From the NCBI GenBank assembly GCA_025927435.1, contig JAICLM010000069.1, positions 1 to 9,647 of the forward strand: a stretch of DNA of 9,647 bases, given 5' to 3'. Position numbers and translations under genes: made by a program. Positions within the stretch are counted from its first letter, which is position 1. Each line of letters starts with the position of its first letter. The notes beneath the pieces were generated by a model. The model worked only from the letters and a program-made list of their open reading frames with translations. It had not been told where the DNA came from and did not search any database. Positions 1 through 6,347 of this stretch are shown in pieces. Source of the stretch: Thermoleophilia bacterium (GTDB lineage Bacteria > Actinomycetota > Thermoleophilia > Gaiellales > Gaiellaceae).

Positions 1-315
1 GCGGAAGCTCTCCGCCACGACGACCACGAGCGCGGCGAGCGCGAGTGCGGCGAGCGCCGCGTGGGCGCGAGGCCCGGGAACCGCAGCGGCAGCGGCGAAC
101 AGAGTCGCGGCCGCGAGCGTCGCCGGCACGAGCCGCCGGTGCGCGTACCAGCCCGAGACCACGAGCGCGGCGAGCGGAGGAGCGACGAGCGCCGCCAGCA
201 GCCGATGCGCCGTCCCCAGGTTCTCCGCGCCGGAGATCACCGCGAGCAGCGTTCCGCCGGCGGCGACGAGCGCCGACAGGCGCAGCCAGGGACCCGGTGC
301 CAGATCCGTCCTCAT
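1..315 (-). CDS. Multi-pass membrane protein, N-terminal part; possibly a CtaA/COX15-like or CtaB-fused heme biosynthesis protein
   Basis: The gene begins with ATG at 315, and its ATGA overlaps the ctaD stop codon, so it is almost certainly co-translated with ctaD. A GGAG lies about 9 nt upstream. The visible 105 codons run off the window edge. They encode at least four hydrophobic segments, roughly residues 12-30, 40-56, 62-80 and 85-101, separated by short Arg/His-containing turns. The stretch SGAENLGTAHRLLAAL (residues 28-43) places a His before Arg at the start of a helix, and a second such site is AHRR at 58-61. This resembles the helix-start histidines of COX15/CtaA heme A synthases. 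Position directly after the oxidase subunits fits a heme O/A synthesis role, for example a protoheme farnesyltransferase with a membrane extension. That assignment is inference from context; the coding call itself is secure. A cytochrome oxidase assembly or subunit III-like protein is a less likely alternative. Confidence 0.6.
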   Translation of the reverse strand, partial: MRTDLAPGPWLRLSALVAAGGTLLAVISGAENLGTAHRLLAALVAPPLAALVVSGWYAHRRLVPATLAAATLFAAAAAVPGPRAHAALAALALAALVVVVAESFR

Positions 316-1961
316 TGCGGCTGCTCCGCGAGGCGTCGCCGCAGGTCGCGCAGCGGCCGCGCGCTCGTCACGTAGGGGACGGTGTCGAAATTGTGGGGCG
401 GCGGCGGAGACGTCGTGTACCACTCGAGGGTGTCCGCGAGCCACGGGTCGTTCCCCGCGCGGACGCCCTTGCGGAAGACGTTCGTCCGCCAGACATTGAT
501 CAGGAAGACGAGGATCGCCACCCCCATCACACCCGACCCGATCGACGAGATGAGGTTGTAGGCCTCCCAGATCCCGCCGTGGTGGTACGTGTAGATCCGG
601 CGCACCATCCCGAGCAGCCCGAGCATGTGCTGCGGCAGGAAGGTGAGGTTGAAGCCGACAAAGAGCAACCAGAAATGCCACTTGCCGAGGCGCTCGTCAA
701 GCATCCGCCCGAACATCTTCGGCCACCAGTAGTACAGGCCGCCGAAGAAGCCGAAGGCCGAGCCGCCGAAGAGGACGTAGTGGAAGTGAGCGACGATGTA
801 GTACGAGTCGTTCACCTGCCAGTCCACGGGGAAGGCCGCGAGGAAGATCCCGGAGAGGCCGCCCATCGTGAACAGTGCGATGAAGGCGAGCGCAAACAGC
901 ATCGGCGTGTCGAAGATGAGGTTGCCGCGCCACGTGGTCGCGATCCAGTTGAAGATCTTGATCCCGGTCGGCACCGCGATCACCATCGACGAGATCATGA
1001 AGAACGAGTCGAGCCCGACGGGCAGCCCGGTCGTGAACATGTGGTGCGCCCACACGAGCATCGAGAAGAAGGCGATGCCGATCGTCGAGAATGCGACCGC
1101 CTTGTAGCCGAAGATCGGCTTGCGGGCGAAGACCGGCAGGATCTCCGAGATCATCCCGAAGACGGGCAGCACCATGATGTAGACCTCGGGGTGCCCGAAG
1201 AACCAGAACAGGTGCTGGTAGAGCACGATGCTCCCCCCGTCGGACGGGATGAAGAAATGCGTCCCGACCGTGCGGTCGAGTAGCAGCAGGGTGATCGCCG
1301 CCGAAAGCGCGGGGAGCGCGACGAGCAGCAGGATCGCGTACGTCTCGATCGCCCAGACGAAGAGCGGCATACGCATCCACGTCATGCCAGGGGCCCGCAT
1401 GTTGTGGATCGTGACGATGAAGTTGATCGCTCCCAGCAGCGACGAAAGCGTGAGGACGTGGAGGCTGAGGATCCAGTAGTCCTGGCCGTGGCCCGGGCTC
1501 GTGAAGGGGAAGTTCTCGGAGAGGGTCGGGTAGGACCACCAGCCGGCGTGGGCAGCGCCGCCCTTCGCGAACCAGCTGAGCCAGAGGATGATGCCGCCGA
1601 GCAGGAAGAGCCAGTACGACAGCGCGTTGAGGCGCGGGAACGCCATGTCCCGCGCTCCGATCATCAGCGGCACGAGGAAATTGGCGAAGCCGGCCAGGAT
1701 CGGGATGACGACGAGGAAGATCATCGTCGTCCCGTGCATCGTCATGACCTCGTTGTACGAGTTCTTCGTCAGGAACGCCTCGTTCGGGGTCGCGAGCTGG
1801 GTGCGCATGAGGAGCGCGAGGATCCCGCCCGCGACGAACCACACCAGCGAGGTCGCGATGTAGAGAATCCCGATCCGCTTGTGGTCGACCGTGACCAGCC
1901 AGCTCGCGACACGGCCGTTCTTCCAGCCGACCGGATAGGCAGCTTCCGACCTAGCCGCCAC
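312..1961 (-). CDS. ctaD: Cytochrome c oxidase subunit I (A1-type heme-copper oxidase)
   Basis: Catalytic subunit of the aa3/caa3 terminal oxidase; it reduces O2 to water and pumps protons across the cytoplasmic membrane. The 549-residue length is normal. Heme ligands are visible: His76 in TMHGTTM and His394 in AHFHYV for heme a, and His392 in the same motif for heme a3. CuB ligands are His257 in WFFGHPEVY plus the His306-His307 pair; Tyr261 is the expected crosslinked tyrosine. Glu259 two residues after His257 marks the A1 subtype. The D-channel set Asn94, Asp105 and Asn112 and the K-channel pair Thr332 and Lys335 keep the same spacings as in Rhodobacter sphaeroides numbering (121, 132, 139, 359, 362). 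The start is GTG, 11 bp inside the end of ctaC, preceded by GGGAG at a good distance. The next gene overlaps the stop codon. All proton-channel and metal sites look intact, so a functional enzyme is expected. Confidence 0.98.
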   Translation of the reverse strand: MAARSEAAYPVGWKNGRVASWLVTVDHKRIGILYIATSLVWFVAGGILALLMRTQLATPNEAFLTKNSYNEVMTMHGTTMIFLVVIPILAGFANFLVPLMIGARDMAFPRLNALSYWLFLLGGIILWLSWFAKGGAAHAGWWSYPTLSENFPFTSPGHGQDYWILSLHVLTLSSLLGAINFIVTIHNMRAPGMTWMRMPLFVWAIETYAILLLVALPALSAAITLLLLDRTVGTHFFIPSDGGSIVLYQHLFWFFGHPEVYIMVLPVFGMISEILPVFARKPIFGYKAVAFSTIGIAFFSMLVWAHHMFTTGLPVGLDSFFMISSMVIAVPTGIKIFNWIATTWRGNLIFDTPMLFALAFIALFTMGGLSGIFLAAFPVDWQVNDSYYIVAHFHYVLFGGSAFGFFGGLYYWWPKMFGRMLDERLGKWHFWLLFVGFNLTFLPQHMLGLLGMVRRIYTYHHGGIWEAYNLISSIGSGVMGVAILVFLINVWRTNVFRKGVRAGNDPWLADTLEWYTTSPPPPHNFDTVPYVTSARPLRDLRRRLAEQPQ

Positions 1962-2931
1962 TCGTCGCTCCCACGGGCGCAGATTTGTAGATGTGCTTCT
2001 TCACGTAGGCGGCGAGCGCGTCGATCTCTTCCTGCGTCCAGGTCTCGCCGACGGGAGGCATCGCGCCCCCCGGGCCCGTGAAGCCGTTGCGGAGGATCCC
2101 TTCGAGCCCGGACTTCTGGGTCAGCAGCGAGTTGTTGGCGATCGCAATCCCGTATCCACCCTGGCCGAGGTTCCCGTGGCAGGTGGCGCAGACGCCGTTC
2201 CAGATCTGCTTGCCGATCGTGCCGCGCCAGCTCGTGAGGTAGTGCTGGTAGGCCTGCTGCGACTCTGCCCGGACGGTCGCGCGCATCGAGGCGTGGAAGA
2301 CGCCGCAGAGCTCAGCGCATTGGCCGTCGTAGCTGCCGGTATCCGCCTTGAACCAGGTGTGGTTGATCCGGCCCGGGATCGCCTGGAGCTTGCCGCCCAG
2401 CGCCGGGATCCACCAGCTGTGGATCACGTCCGGCGACACGACCTTGAGGTCGACGACGGCGCCTGCCGGGACGTGCAGCGTCCCGATCGAGCGCGCATGG
2501 TTCGGATAGTCGAACTGCCAGTAGTACTGGTGGCCCTCGACCGTGATGTGGATCGGGTCGGCGGCGGCCGGGGCGGAGTCGATGTTCGGGAGCTCGTAGA
2601 AGACGAAGCCGGCGATGATCGCGAGGATCACGACCGGGATAGCTGTCCAGATCAGCTCGAGCCGCGTGTGCCCGAGCACCTGCGCGCCCTCGACCGCGCG
2701 GGCTCGCCCGCGGCTTCGGTACTTGACGACGAAGACCACGAGCAACGTCTCGACGAGCACGAAGATCGCCGCCGTGAAGCCGAGGACGAGGTAGTACGCG
2801 TGCTGGATGTGATGGGCGTTCGGCGATGCCGGCTCGACCGGGGTGAAGCCCCCGTTCGCGGCTGTGGCGACGCCTGCCGTCGCGAGCGCGACAAGCACGG
2901 CTAGGACGAGGGACGGCAGCTTGCGACGCAC
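1951..2931 (-). CDS. ctaC: Cytochrome c oxidase subunit II with fused C-terminal cytochrome c domain (caa3 type)
   Basis: Subunit II accepts electrons at the outer membrane face and passes them through CuA to subunit I. In order: signal peptide about 1-25, transmembrane helices about 47-70 and 92-113, then the cupredoxin domain. The aromatic electron-entry patch is GHQYYWQFDY (133-142). CuA ligands are His171, Cys205, Glu207, Cys209, His213 and Met216, within QCAELCGVFHASM. A cytochrome c domain follows, with the heme-binding CATCH at 248-252 and a likely axial Met291 in GAMPPVG. This fusion defines caa3 oxidases and removes the need for a separate soluble cytochrome c. The start is GTG with no clear Shine-Dalgarno sequence. 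TAGAAT sits 9 nt upstream on the coding strand, which suggests a leaderless or nearly leaderless message. It is the first gene of the operon and overlaps ctaD by 11 bp. Confidence 0.97.
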   Translation of the reverse strand: MRRKLPSLVLAVLVALATAGVATAANGGFTPVEPASPNAHHIQHAYYLVLGFTAAIFVLVETLLVVFVVKYRSRGRARAVEGAQVLGHTRLELIWTAIPVVILAIIAGFVFYELPNIDSAPAAADPIHITVEGHQYYWQFDYPNHARSIGTLHVPAGAVVDLKVVSPDVIHSWWIPALGGKLQAIPGRINHTWFKADTGSYDGQCAELCGVFHASMRATVRAESQQAYQHYLTSWRGTIGKQIWNGVCATCHGNLGQGGYGIAIANNSLLTQKSGLEGILRNGFTGPGGAMPPVGETWTQEEIDALAAYVKKHIYKSAPVGATSGG

Positions 2932-2940
2932 CCGCGGGGC

Positions 2941-2946
2941 ATTCTA
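2941..2946 (-). promoter_or_regulatory. Candidate -10 element for the ctaC operon (leaderless)
   Basis: On the minus strand this reads TAGAAT, a full match to the TANNNT actinobacterial -10 pattern. Nine bases separate it from the ctaC GTG, which would place the transcript start at or just before the start codon. No TTGACA-like -35 is visible at 17 bp. The element overlaps the first base of the ATG of the divergent gene. It is a short motif, so chance occurrence is possible. Confidence 0.4.
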
Positions 2947-3239
2947 TGAAGGTGTCCCAGCGCTCGCGGATCGAACTGCCGGACCATGTTCCGCCGGCCT
3001 TCGAGGTCTACGTCGGCGGCGTCCGCCAGGTGCCGGCGCGCGACTTCCAGCTCGAGGGAAGGTCGCTCGTCTTCCCTCGCCCGCTGGCCCAGGAGGGTCG
3101 CCTCGGCTTCTGGCGCTGGGCGTCGATGTGGCTCGGGATCGCGGGCACGTACCGCAAGCACGAAACGGTGGACATCGCCTACGAGGTCGGCGGGCACCGC
3201 GAGGTCGAGACCGGGCTGCAGCCGCAGCCCTACGACTGA
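2946..3239 (+). CDS. Small protein of unknown function with an NGVRQ-like beta motif and a Trp-rich insert
   Basis: A 97-residue protein with no signal peptide that I cannot assign to a named family. Residues 19-44 (FEVYVGGVRQVPARDF, then LEGRSLVF) follow a pattern seen in many small beta-sandwich modules: Phe-x-Val-Asn/Gly-Gly-Val, then Asp-Tyr/Phe, then Gly and a hydrophobic strand. After the expected Gly51 there is an insert with the cluster GFWRWASMWLGIAGTY (54-69), which could lie on a membrane surface. The beta pattern then resumes with ETVDIAYEVGG (73-83). The ATG start is divergent from ctaC by 14 bp and has only a weak GGGG upstream. The 3' end overlaps the pit gene tail-to-tail by 10 bp. 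Coding is supported by a protein-like composition with well-placed hydrophobics and by the clean fit between neighbours. A link to oxidase biogenesis is only suggested by position. Confidence 0.75.
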   Translation: MKVSQRSRIELPDHVPPAFEVYVGGVRQVPARDFQLEGRSLVFPRPLAQEGRLGFWRWASMWLGIAGTYRKHETVDIAYEVGGHREVETGLQPQPYD

Positions 3240-4324
3240 GCCGCGGCGGCCGGAGCCGGCGCCCGCCGCGCGCGGGGCCGGCGCACGAGAACGATCGGAG
3301 CGGCGAGGGCGAGCGCCAGGAGAAGCGCCCAGACGACGCCGCCGGGAAGCCGAGTCGTGAACTCCGCCCCCGCGCCGACCACCGCCGCCGCAGGCAGCGT
3401 GACCAGCCACGCGACGACGATGTTGCCGGCGATTCCCCAGCGGACTGCGGAGAAGCGTGACGTCGCGCCCGCGCCGAGCACCGCGCTCGAGACCGTATGC
3501 GTGGTGGAGACGGGGAAGCCGAAGTGTGCCGTGAGCCAGAGCAGCGTTGCGCTCGCCGTCTCCGCTGCGAAGCCTTGCGGCGGCTCCAGCTTCGCCACGC
3601 GCTGTCCGAGCGTGCGGATGATCCGCCAGCCGCCGGCGTAGGTTCCGGCGGCCATCGCCGCTGCCGCCGAGACGATGACCCAGTAAGGAACGTGGAAGCT
3701 CTCACCGGGATTCGCCGCGACGAGCGCAAGAGCGATCACGCCCATCGTCTTCTGGGCGTCGTTCGTGCCGTGCGCGAGTGAGACAAACCCGGCAGAGACG
3801 AGCTGAAAGCGCCTGAACACGCGATTGACCCTGCCGGGCGCCCGCTTCCGGATGATCCAGAGCACGACGAGCATGACGAGCGCCGCGAGCGGCAGCACCA
3901 GGGCGGGCGAAGCGAGCGCCGGGATCACGACCTTCTCCCAGAGCCCGTGCCACTGCACCACGCCGAAGCCCACGGCTGCGACGGCCGAGCCCACCACGCC
4001 CCCGATGAGCGCGTGGGAGGAGCTCGACGGCAGCCCGAGCCGCCACGTGAAGAGGTTCCAGGCGATCGCGCCGATGAGGCCGGCGAGCACGACGCGAGGC
4101 GTCACGGCGTTCGGGTCGACGATCCCCGTGGCGACCGTCGCCGCCACCTTGAGGGAGAGGAACGCGCCGACGAAGTTCAGCGCCGCCGAGCCGAGCACCG
4201 CGAGCCGGGGAGAGATCGCCCGCGTCGAGACGCTCGTGGCGACGGCGTTTGCTGCGTCGTGGAATCCGTTCGTGAAGTCGAAGCAGAGCGCGACGGCGAC
4301 GACGGCGACGAGCGTCAGATTCAT
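3230..4324 (-). CDS. pit: Low-affinity inorganic phosphate transporter, PiT family
   Basis: Integral membrane carrier that imports phosphate, probably as a metal-phosphate complex or with protons. The 364 residues contain about ten hydrophobic segments. The two inverted PiT signature halves are clear: FDFTNGFHDAANAVAT at 15-30 and HGTNDAQKTMG at 185-195. The paired motifs GLPSSSSHALIGG (97-109) and GFPVSTTHTVSSAV (269-282) are the other conserved family sites. Start ATG is preceded by GGAGG at 5 nt, and this Shine-Dalgarno sequence overlaps the TAG stop of the DUF47 gene, so translation is probably coupled. A DUF47 gene directly before pit is a widespread arrangement. The C-terminus ends in a short Arg/Ala/Pro-rich tail (about 348-364) that is probably disordered. 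Metal or sulfate carriage is an unlikely alternative. Confidence 0.96.
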   Translation of the reverse strand: MNLTLVAVVAVALCFDFTNGFHDAANAVATSVSTRAISPRLAVLGSAALNFVGAFLSLKVAATVATGIVDPNAVTPRVVLAGLIGAIAWNLFTWRLGLPSSSSHALIGGVVGSAVAAVGFGVVQWHGLWEKVVIPALASPALVLPLAALVMLVVLWIIRKRAPGRVNRVFRRFQLVSAGFVSLAHGTNDAQKTMGVIALALVAANPGESFHVPYWVIVSAAAAMAAGTYAGGWRIIRTLGQRVAKLEPPQGFAAETASATLLWLTAHFGFPVSTTHTVSSAVLGAGATSRFSAVRWGIAGNIVVAWLVTLPAAAVVGAGAEFTTRLPGGVVWALLLALALAAPIVLVRRPRARRAPAPAAAAQS

Positions 4325-4329
4325 CTCTG

Positions 4330-4334
4330 CCTCC
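4330..4334 (-). promoter_or_regulatory. Ribosome binding site of pit, overlapping the upstream stop codon
   Basis: The coding strand reads TAGGAGG then five bases then ATG. The final G of the DUF47 TAG stop is the first base of GGAGG. This supports both the pit start and translational coupling of the pair. Confidence 0.75.
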
Positions 4335-4954
4335 TAGGCGTTCTTGAGGACGATGTTGCCCACGACGTGGCCGACGGTCTCGCACGCGTCGATCGCGCGC
4401 TCGAGCGCCTCGAAGACGTCCTTCCAGCGGATCATCGTCCGCGGGCTGACGTCCTCGTCCTCGAACAACGACGCGATTGCGTCCCGCGCGATGCGGTCGC
4501 CGTCGTCTTCGAGGCGCTTGAGCTCGAGGATCGCCTCGTCGACGCCCCGGAAGTTACGCAGGGACGAGACCGCCCGCTCGAGGTGCGCGCAGGCCTCGAC
4601 GAGCACGCGGCACTGCGCGCTTGCCTGCTCCATCGGCGCCTCGATCTTGTAGAGGTCGAGCAGGTCCGAGGCTTCCTCGACGTAGTCCACGACATCGTCG
4701 ACGGCGCGCGCGAGCTCCGAGATGTCCTCCCGGTCGAACGGCGTCACGTACTGCGTGTTGAGCAGCCCGAAGACCTCGCCGACGAGCTCGTCCGCCTCAC
4801 GCTCGAGGTCCTTGACCCGGGCATGGGGAACGCTCTGTTCGGGAACCTCGCGGAAGCGCGTCTCGGTCAGGCGGGCCGCCTCGTGCGCGGTGCGGCCGGC
4901 TGCGGCGAACAACGCGTAGAACTCGGTGGTGCGCGGCACGAGTGCCAGACGCAT
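4334..4954 (-). CDS. DUF47 family PhoU-like protein, partner of the PiT transporter
   Basis: A cytoplasmic all-helical protein of 206 residues, the usual length for DUF47 (PhoU-like, Pfam PhoU_div). The family is thought to modulate the neighbouring PiT carrier, though the biochemical mechanism is not established. Family landmarks are ADELVGEVFGLL (54-65), TPFDREDISELARAVDDVVD (71-90), ELKRLEDDGDRIARD (144-158) and the closing EALERAIDACETVGHVVGNI (182-201). The acidic Glu/Asp positions in the second and last of these correspond to the metal-binding ExxxD-type motifs of PhoU proteins. ATG at 4954 has AAGGAG at 7 nt, which fixes the start. It is followed 9 bp later by pit. Phased GTTAC repeats 62-105 bp upstream suggest phosphate-dependent control. 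Confidence 0.93.
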   Translation of the reverse strand: MRLALVPRTTEFYALFAAAGRTAHEAARLTETRFREVPEQSVPHARVKDLEREADELVGEVFGLLNTQYVTPFDREDISELARAVDDVVDYVEEASDLLDLYKIEAPMEQASAQCRVLVEACAHLERAVSSLRNFRGVDEAILELKRLEDDGDRIARDAIASLFEDEDVSPRTMIRWKDVFEALERAIDACETVGHVVGNIVLKNA

Positions 4955-5015
4955 TGGGTCTCTCCTTCACTCGGTCGCTGTCGAGCGCGACGCTAATCGC
5001 GCTGGCCAAGCAGTC

Positions 5016-5059
5016 CTGTTACAGAGTCGAGACGGACGGGTTACAGAGCGGTTACGCCC
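5016..5059 (-). promoter_or_regulatory. Pho-box-like array of 11-bp direct repeat units upstream of the DUF47-pit pair
   Basis: On the minus strand, consecutive 11-mers read GGGCGTAACCG, CTCTGTAACCC, GTCCGTCTCGA and CTCTGTAACAG. Three of the four share GTAAC in the same register, with centres 11 and 22 bp apart, so they lie on one DNA face. PhoB/PhoP boxes in E. coli and Streptomyces are built from direct repeats with this 11-bp period, and CTGTAAC differs little from CTGTCAT. The array ends 61 bp before the DUF47 ATG and overlaps the stop codon of the upstream regulator gene. A weak GATTAG at 4993-4998 could be a -10. Binding by a phosphate regulator is inferred. Confidence 0.55.
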
Positions 5060-5730
5060 GGCTCGGCGACCACGAGCCGGTAGCCGACGCCCTGTTCCGT
5101 CTCGATGGCGACCGGGGCCCCCACCTCGCTCGCGAGCTTGTCACGCAGCCGCTTGACGTTGACGTCGACGACGCGGTCGCCGCGGGCCATCGCGTAGCCC
5201 CATACCCGGCGATACAGAAGCTCCCGGCGGATGGTCGCCCCGCGCGCCTCCACGAGCACGTGGAGGAGCTCGCGCTCACGCTGCGTCAGGGGGAGGCGGC
5301 GGCCGTGCCAGGTCGCCTCACCTCGTTCGGGATCCACTGCGAGCGGCCCGAGCCGAGCCGCGACCGCAGCTTGCGGCGCCCGTGTCGCGAGGGCGGAGAC
5401 TCGCGCCAGCTGCTCCTGCGCGCCCATGCCTCGATGGAGCACCTCGTCCGCACCCCTCGCGAAGAGGTCGGCGACCAGCTCGTCCGAGCGCTCGCGCAGC
5501 CACGCGGCAAGGGGGACGCCCGGGAAGCGGCGGCGGAGCTCGCCCACCGACCAGCCGCCGAGAGCGTCGAAGATCGCCGCGTCGAGCCTCCCCGTGCGCG
5601 AGGCGAGCTCTGCCGGGCCGGTGGCAGCGGCGAGTTGGACGCCGTGACCGGCTCCCCGCAACCGTTCTGCCAGCCCGCCTGCCGCGGGATCGTCCGCCTC
5701 CGCCAGGAGCAGGACGTTCACCGCGGCCAA
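5041..5730 (-). CDS. OmpR/PhoB-family winged-helix response regulator with degenerate receiver
   Basis: A DNA-binding transcription regulator of 229 residues, with an N-terminal receiver-like domain (about 5-115) and a C-terminal winged helix (about 126-220). The DNA-binding half is canonical: LPLTQRERELLHVLVE (146-161), then VWGY, then VVDVNVKRLRDKLASE (187-202) and IETEQGVGYRL (209-219). The receiver keeps a possible phosphoacceptor Asp55 in DAAIFDAL and acidic residues Glu11, Asp13 and Asp14. The beta-5 Lys-Pro is replaced by Arg100-Gly101, and the beta-4 Thr/Ser by Leu78, so normal phosphorylation switching is doubtful. No histidine kinase lies beside it. The start is uncertain: TTG at 5730 gives the longest form, but GTG at 5721 begins MNVLLLAEADD, the usual receiver opening, and is more natural. 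It sits 86 bp before the DUF47 gene in the same direction, so a role in phosphate control is plausible but unproven. Confidence 0.9.
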   Translation of the reverse strand: MAAVNVLLLAEADDPAAGGLAERLRGAGHGVQLAAATGPAELASRTGRLDAAIFDALGGWSVGELRRRFPGVPLAAWLRERSDELVADLFARGADEVLHRGMGAQEQLARVSALATRAPQAAVAARLGPLAVDPERGEATWHGRRLPLTQRERELLHVLVEARGATIRRELLYRRVWGYAMARGDRVVDVNVKRLRDKLASEVGAPVAIETEQGVGYRLVVAEPGVTAL

Positions 5731-6347
5731 TGATCGCAGACGCCGCGGGAGGCCCGTATACCCTTCCGCCGGTGGATTGGCGCTCCTACAGGGCGATTTA
5801 CGACGTCTCGCTCCACCACCACTGGGTCGGGACGCTCTTCAGCGACATCGAGAAGGTGAGCATCCCGCTGATGGTCGTCATGACCGCTGCGCTCTGGTTC
5901 TTCAGCCGTCCCGGAGGCGACCGGAAGTGGAAGCTCGCATGCGGCAGCGCCTTCGCGTCCGCGGCACTCGCCTACGCGGTCGCTTTCGCCGTCCATCACA
6001 TCTGGGCGCGGCCGCGGCCATACGAGACGCACCACATCAGCCACCCGTGGTCGAACACCACGGACGCCTCCTTCCCGAGCGATCACGCGAGCGTGTCGTA
6101 CGCGATCGCGTTCGCCGTGGTGGCCTTCGATCCCCTCGCCGGCGCGATCTTCCTCGTCGTCGCAACGATCATCGCCGTCGGGCGGCTGTTCATCGGAGCG
6201 CACTACCCGAGCGACGTACTGGTGGGTCTCTTCATCGGGCTGATCGCCGCAGGTGTGGTCGTCCGGTTGCTGCCCCGCCTCGTTTCGTGGGTCGTCTCGC
6301 GGGTGGAACGAGTCAGCGATCCCCTGGTGCGGCCACTCTGGCGCTAA
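5730..6347 (+). CDS. PAP2-superfamily membrane phosphatase, BcrC-like undecaprenyl-diphosphatase candidate
   Basis: A membrane phosphatase of 205 residues from the ATG. Catalytic motifs are RPRPY (94-98), SFPSDHAS (114-121) and GRLFIGAHYPSD (151-162), giving the conserved Arg94/Arg96, His119, Arg152, His158 and Asp162. PSDH rather than PSGH and the HYPSD ending match BcrC-type enzymes, which dephosphorylate undecaprenyl pyrophosphate outside the membrane. Phosphatidylglycerol-phosphate or other lipid phosphates are alternative substrates. The usual Lys of the first motif is not visible. Hydrophobic segments fall at about 45-58, 70-88, 122-150 and 163-180. The start is uncertain. ATG at 5730 would abut the divergent regulator with no Shine-Dalgarno sequence, while GTG at 5772 (VDWRSYRAIYD) has TACCCT 7 nt before it and could be a leaderless start. 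The stop overlaps malQ tail-to-tail by 4 bp. Confidence 0.9.
   Translation: MIADAAGGPYTLPPVDWRSYRAIYDVSLHHHWVGTLFSDIEKVSIPLMVVMTAALWFFSRPGGDRKWKLACGSAFASAALAYAVAFAVHHIWARPRPYETHHISHPWSNTTDASFPSDHASVSYAIAFAVVAFDPLAGAIFLVVATIIAVGRLFIGAHYPSDVLVGLFIGLIAAGVVVRLLPRLVSWVVSRVERVSDPLVRPLWR
5759..5764 (+). promoter_or_regulatory. Candidate -10 element for a leaderless PAP2 transcript
   Basis: TACCCT matches TANNNT and ends 7 nt before the in-frame GTG at 5772, the spacing expected if transcription starts at the start codon. It overlaps the palindrome GTATAC (5756-5761), which could also act as a -10 on the other strand for the divergent regulator gene. No clear -35 is seen. Confidence 0.3.

Noticed and set aside
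45..1283. 412-codon open frame on the plus strand opposite ctaD
   Set aside because: Low-complexity Arg/Glu/Asp/His-rich translation antisense to a fully convincing subunit I gene.
3947..4996. 349-codon open frame on the plus strand across pit and the DUF47 gene
   Set aside because: It covers two well-supported genes and their junction antisense; the composition is that of a GC-rich shadow frame.
4993..4998. GATTAG as the -10 of the DUF47-pit promoter
   Set aside because: Only three of six positions match TATAAT, it fails TANNNT, and the spacing from the repeat array is longer than in known Pho promoters, so it is mentioned but not listed as a feature.
5382..5729. Upstream extension of the PAP2 reading frame to 5382
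   Set aside because: The extra 116 codons are Arg/Pro/Ala-rich and antisense to the response regulator; the PAP2-like sequence begins only near 5772.
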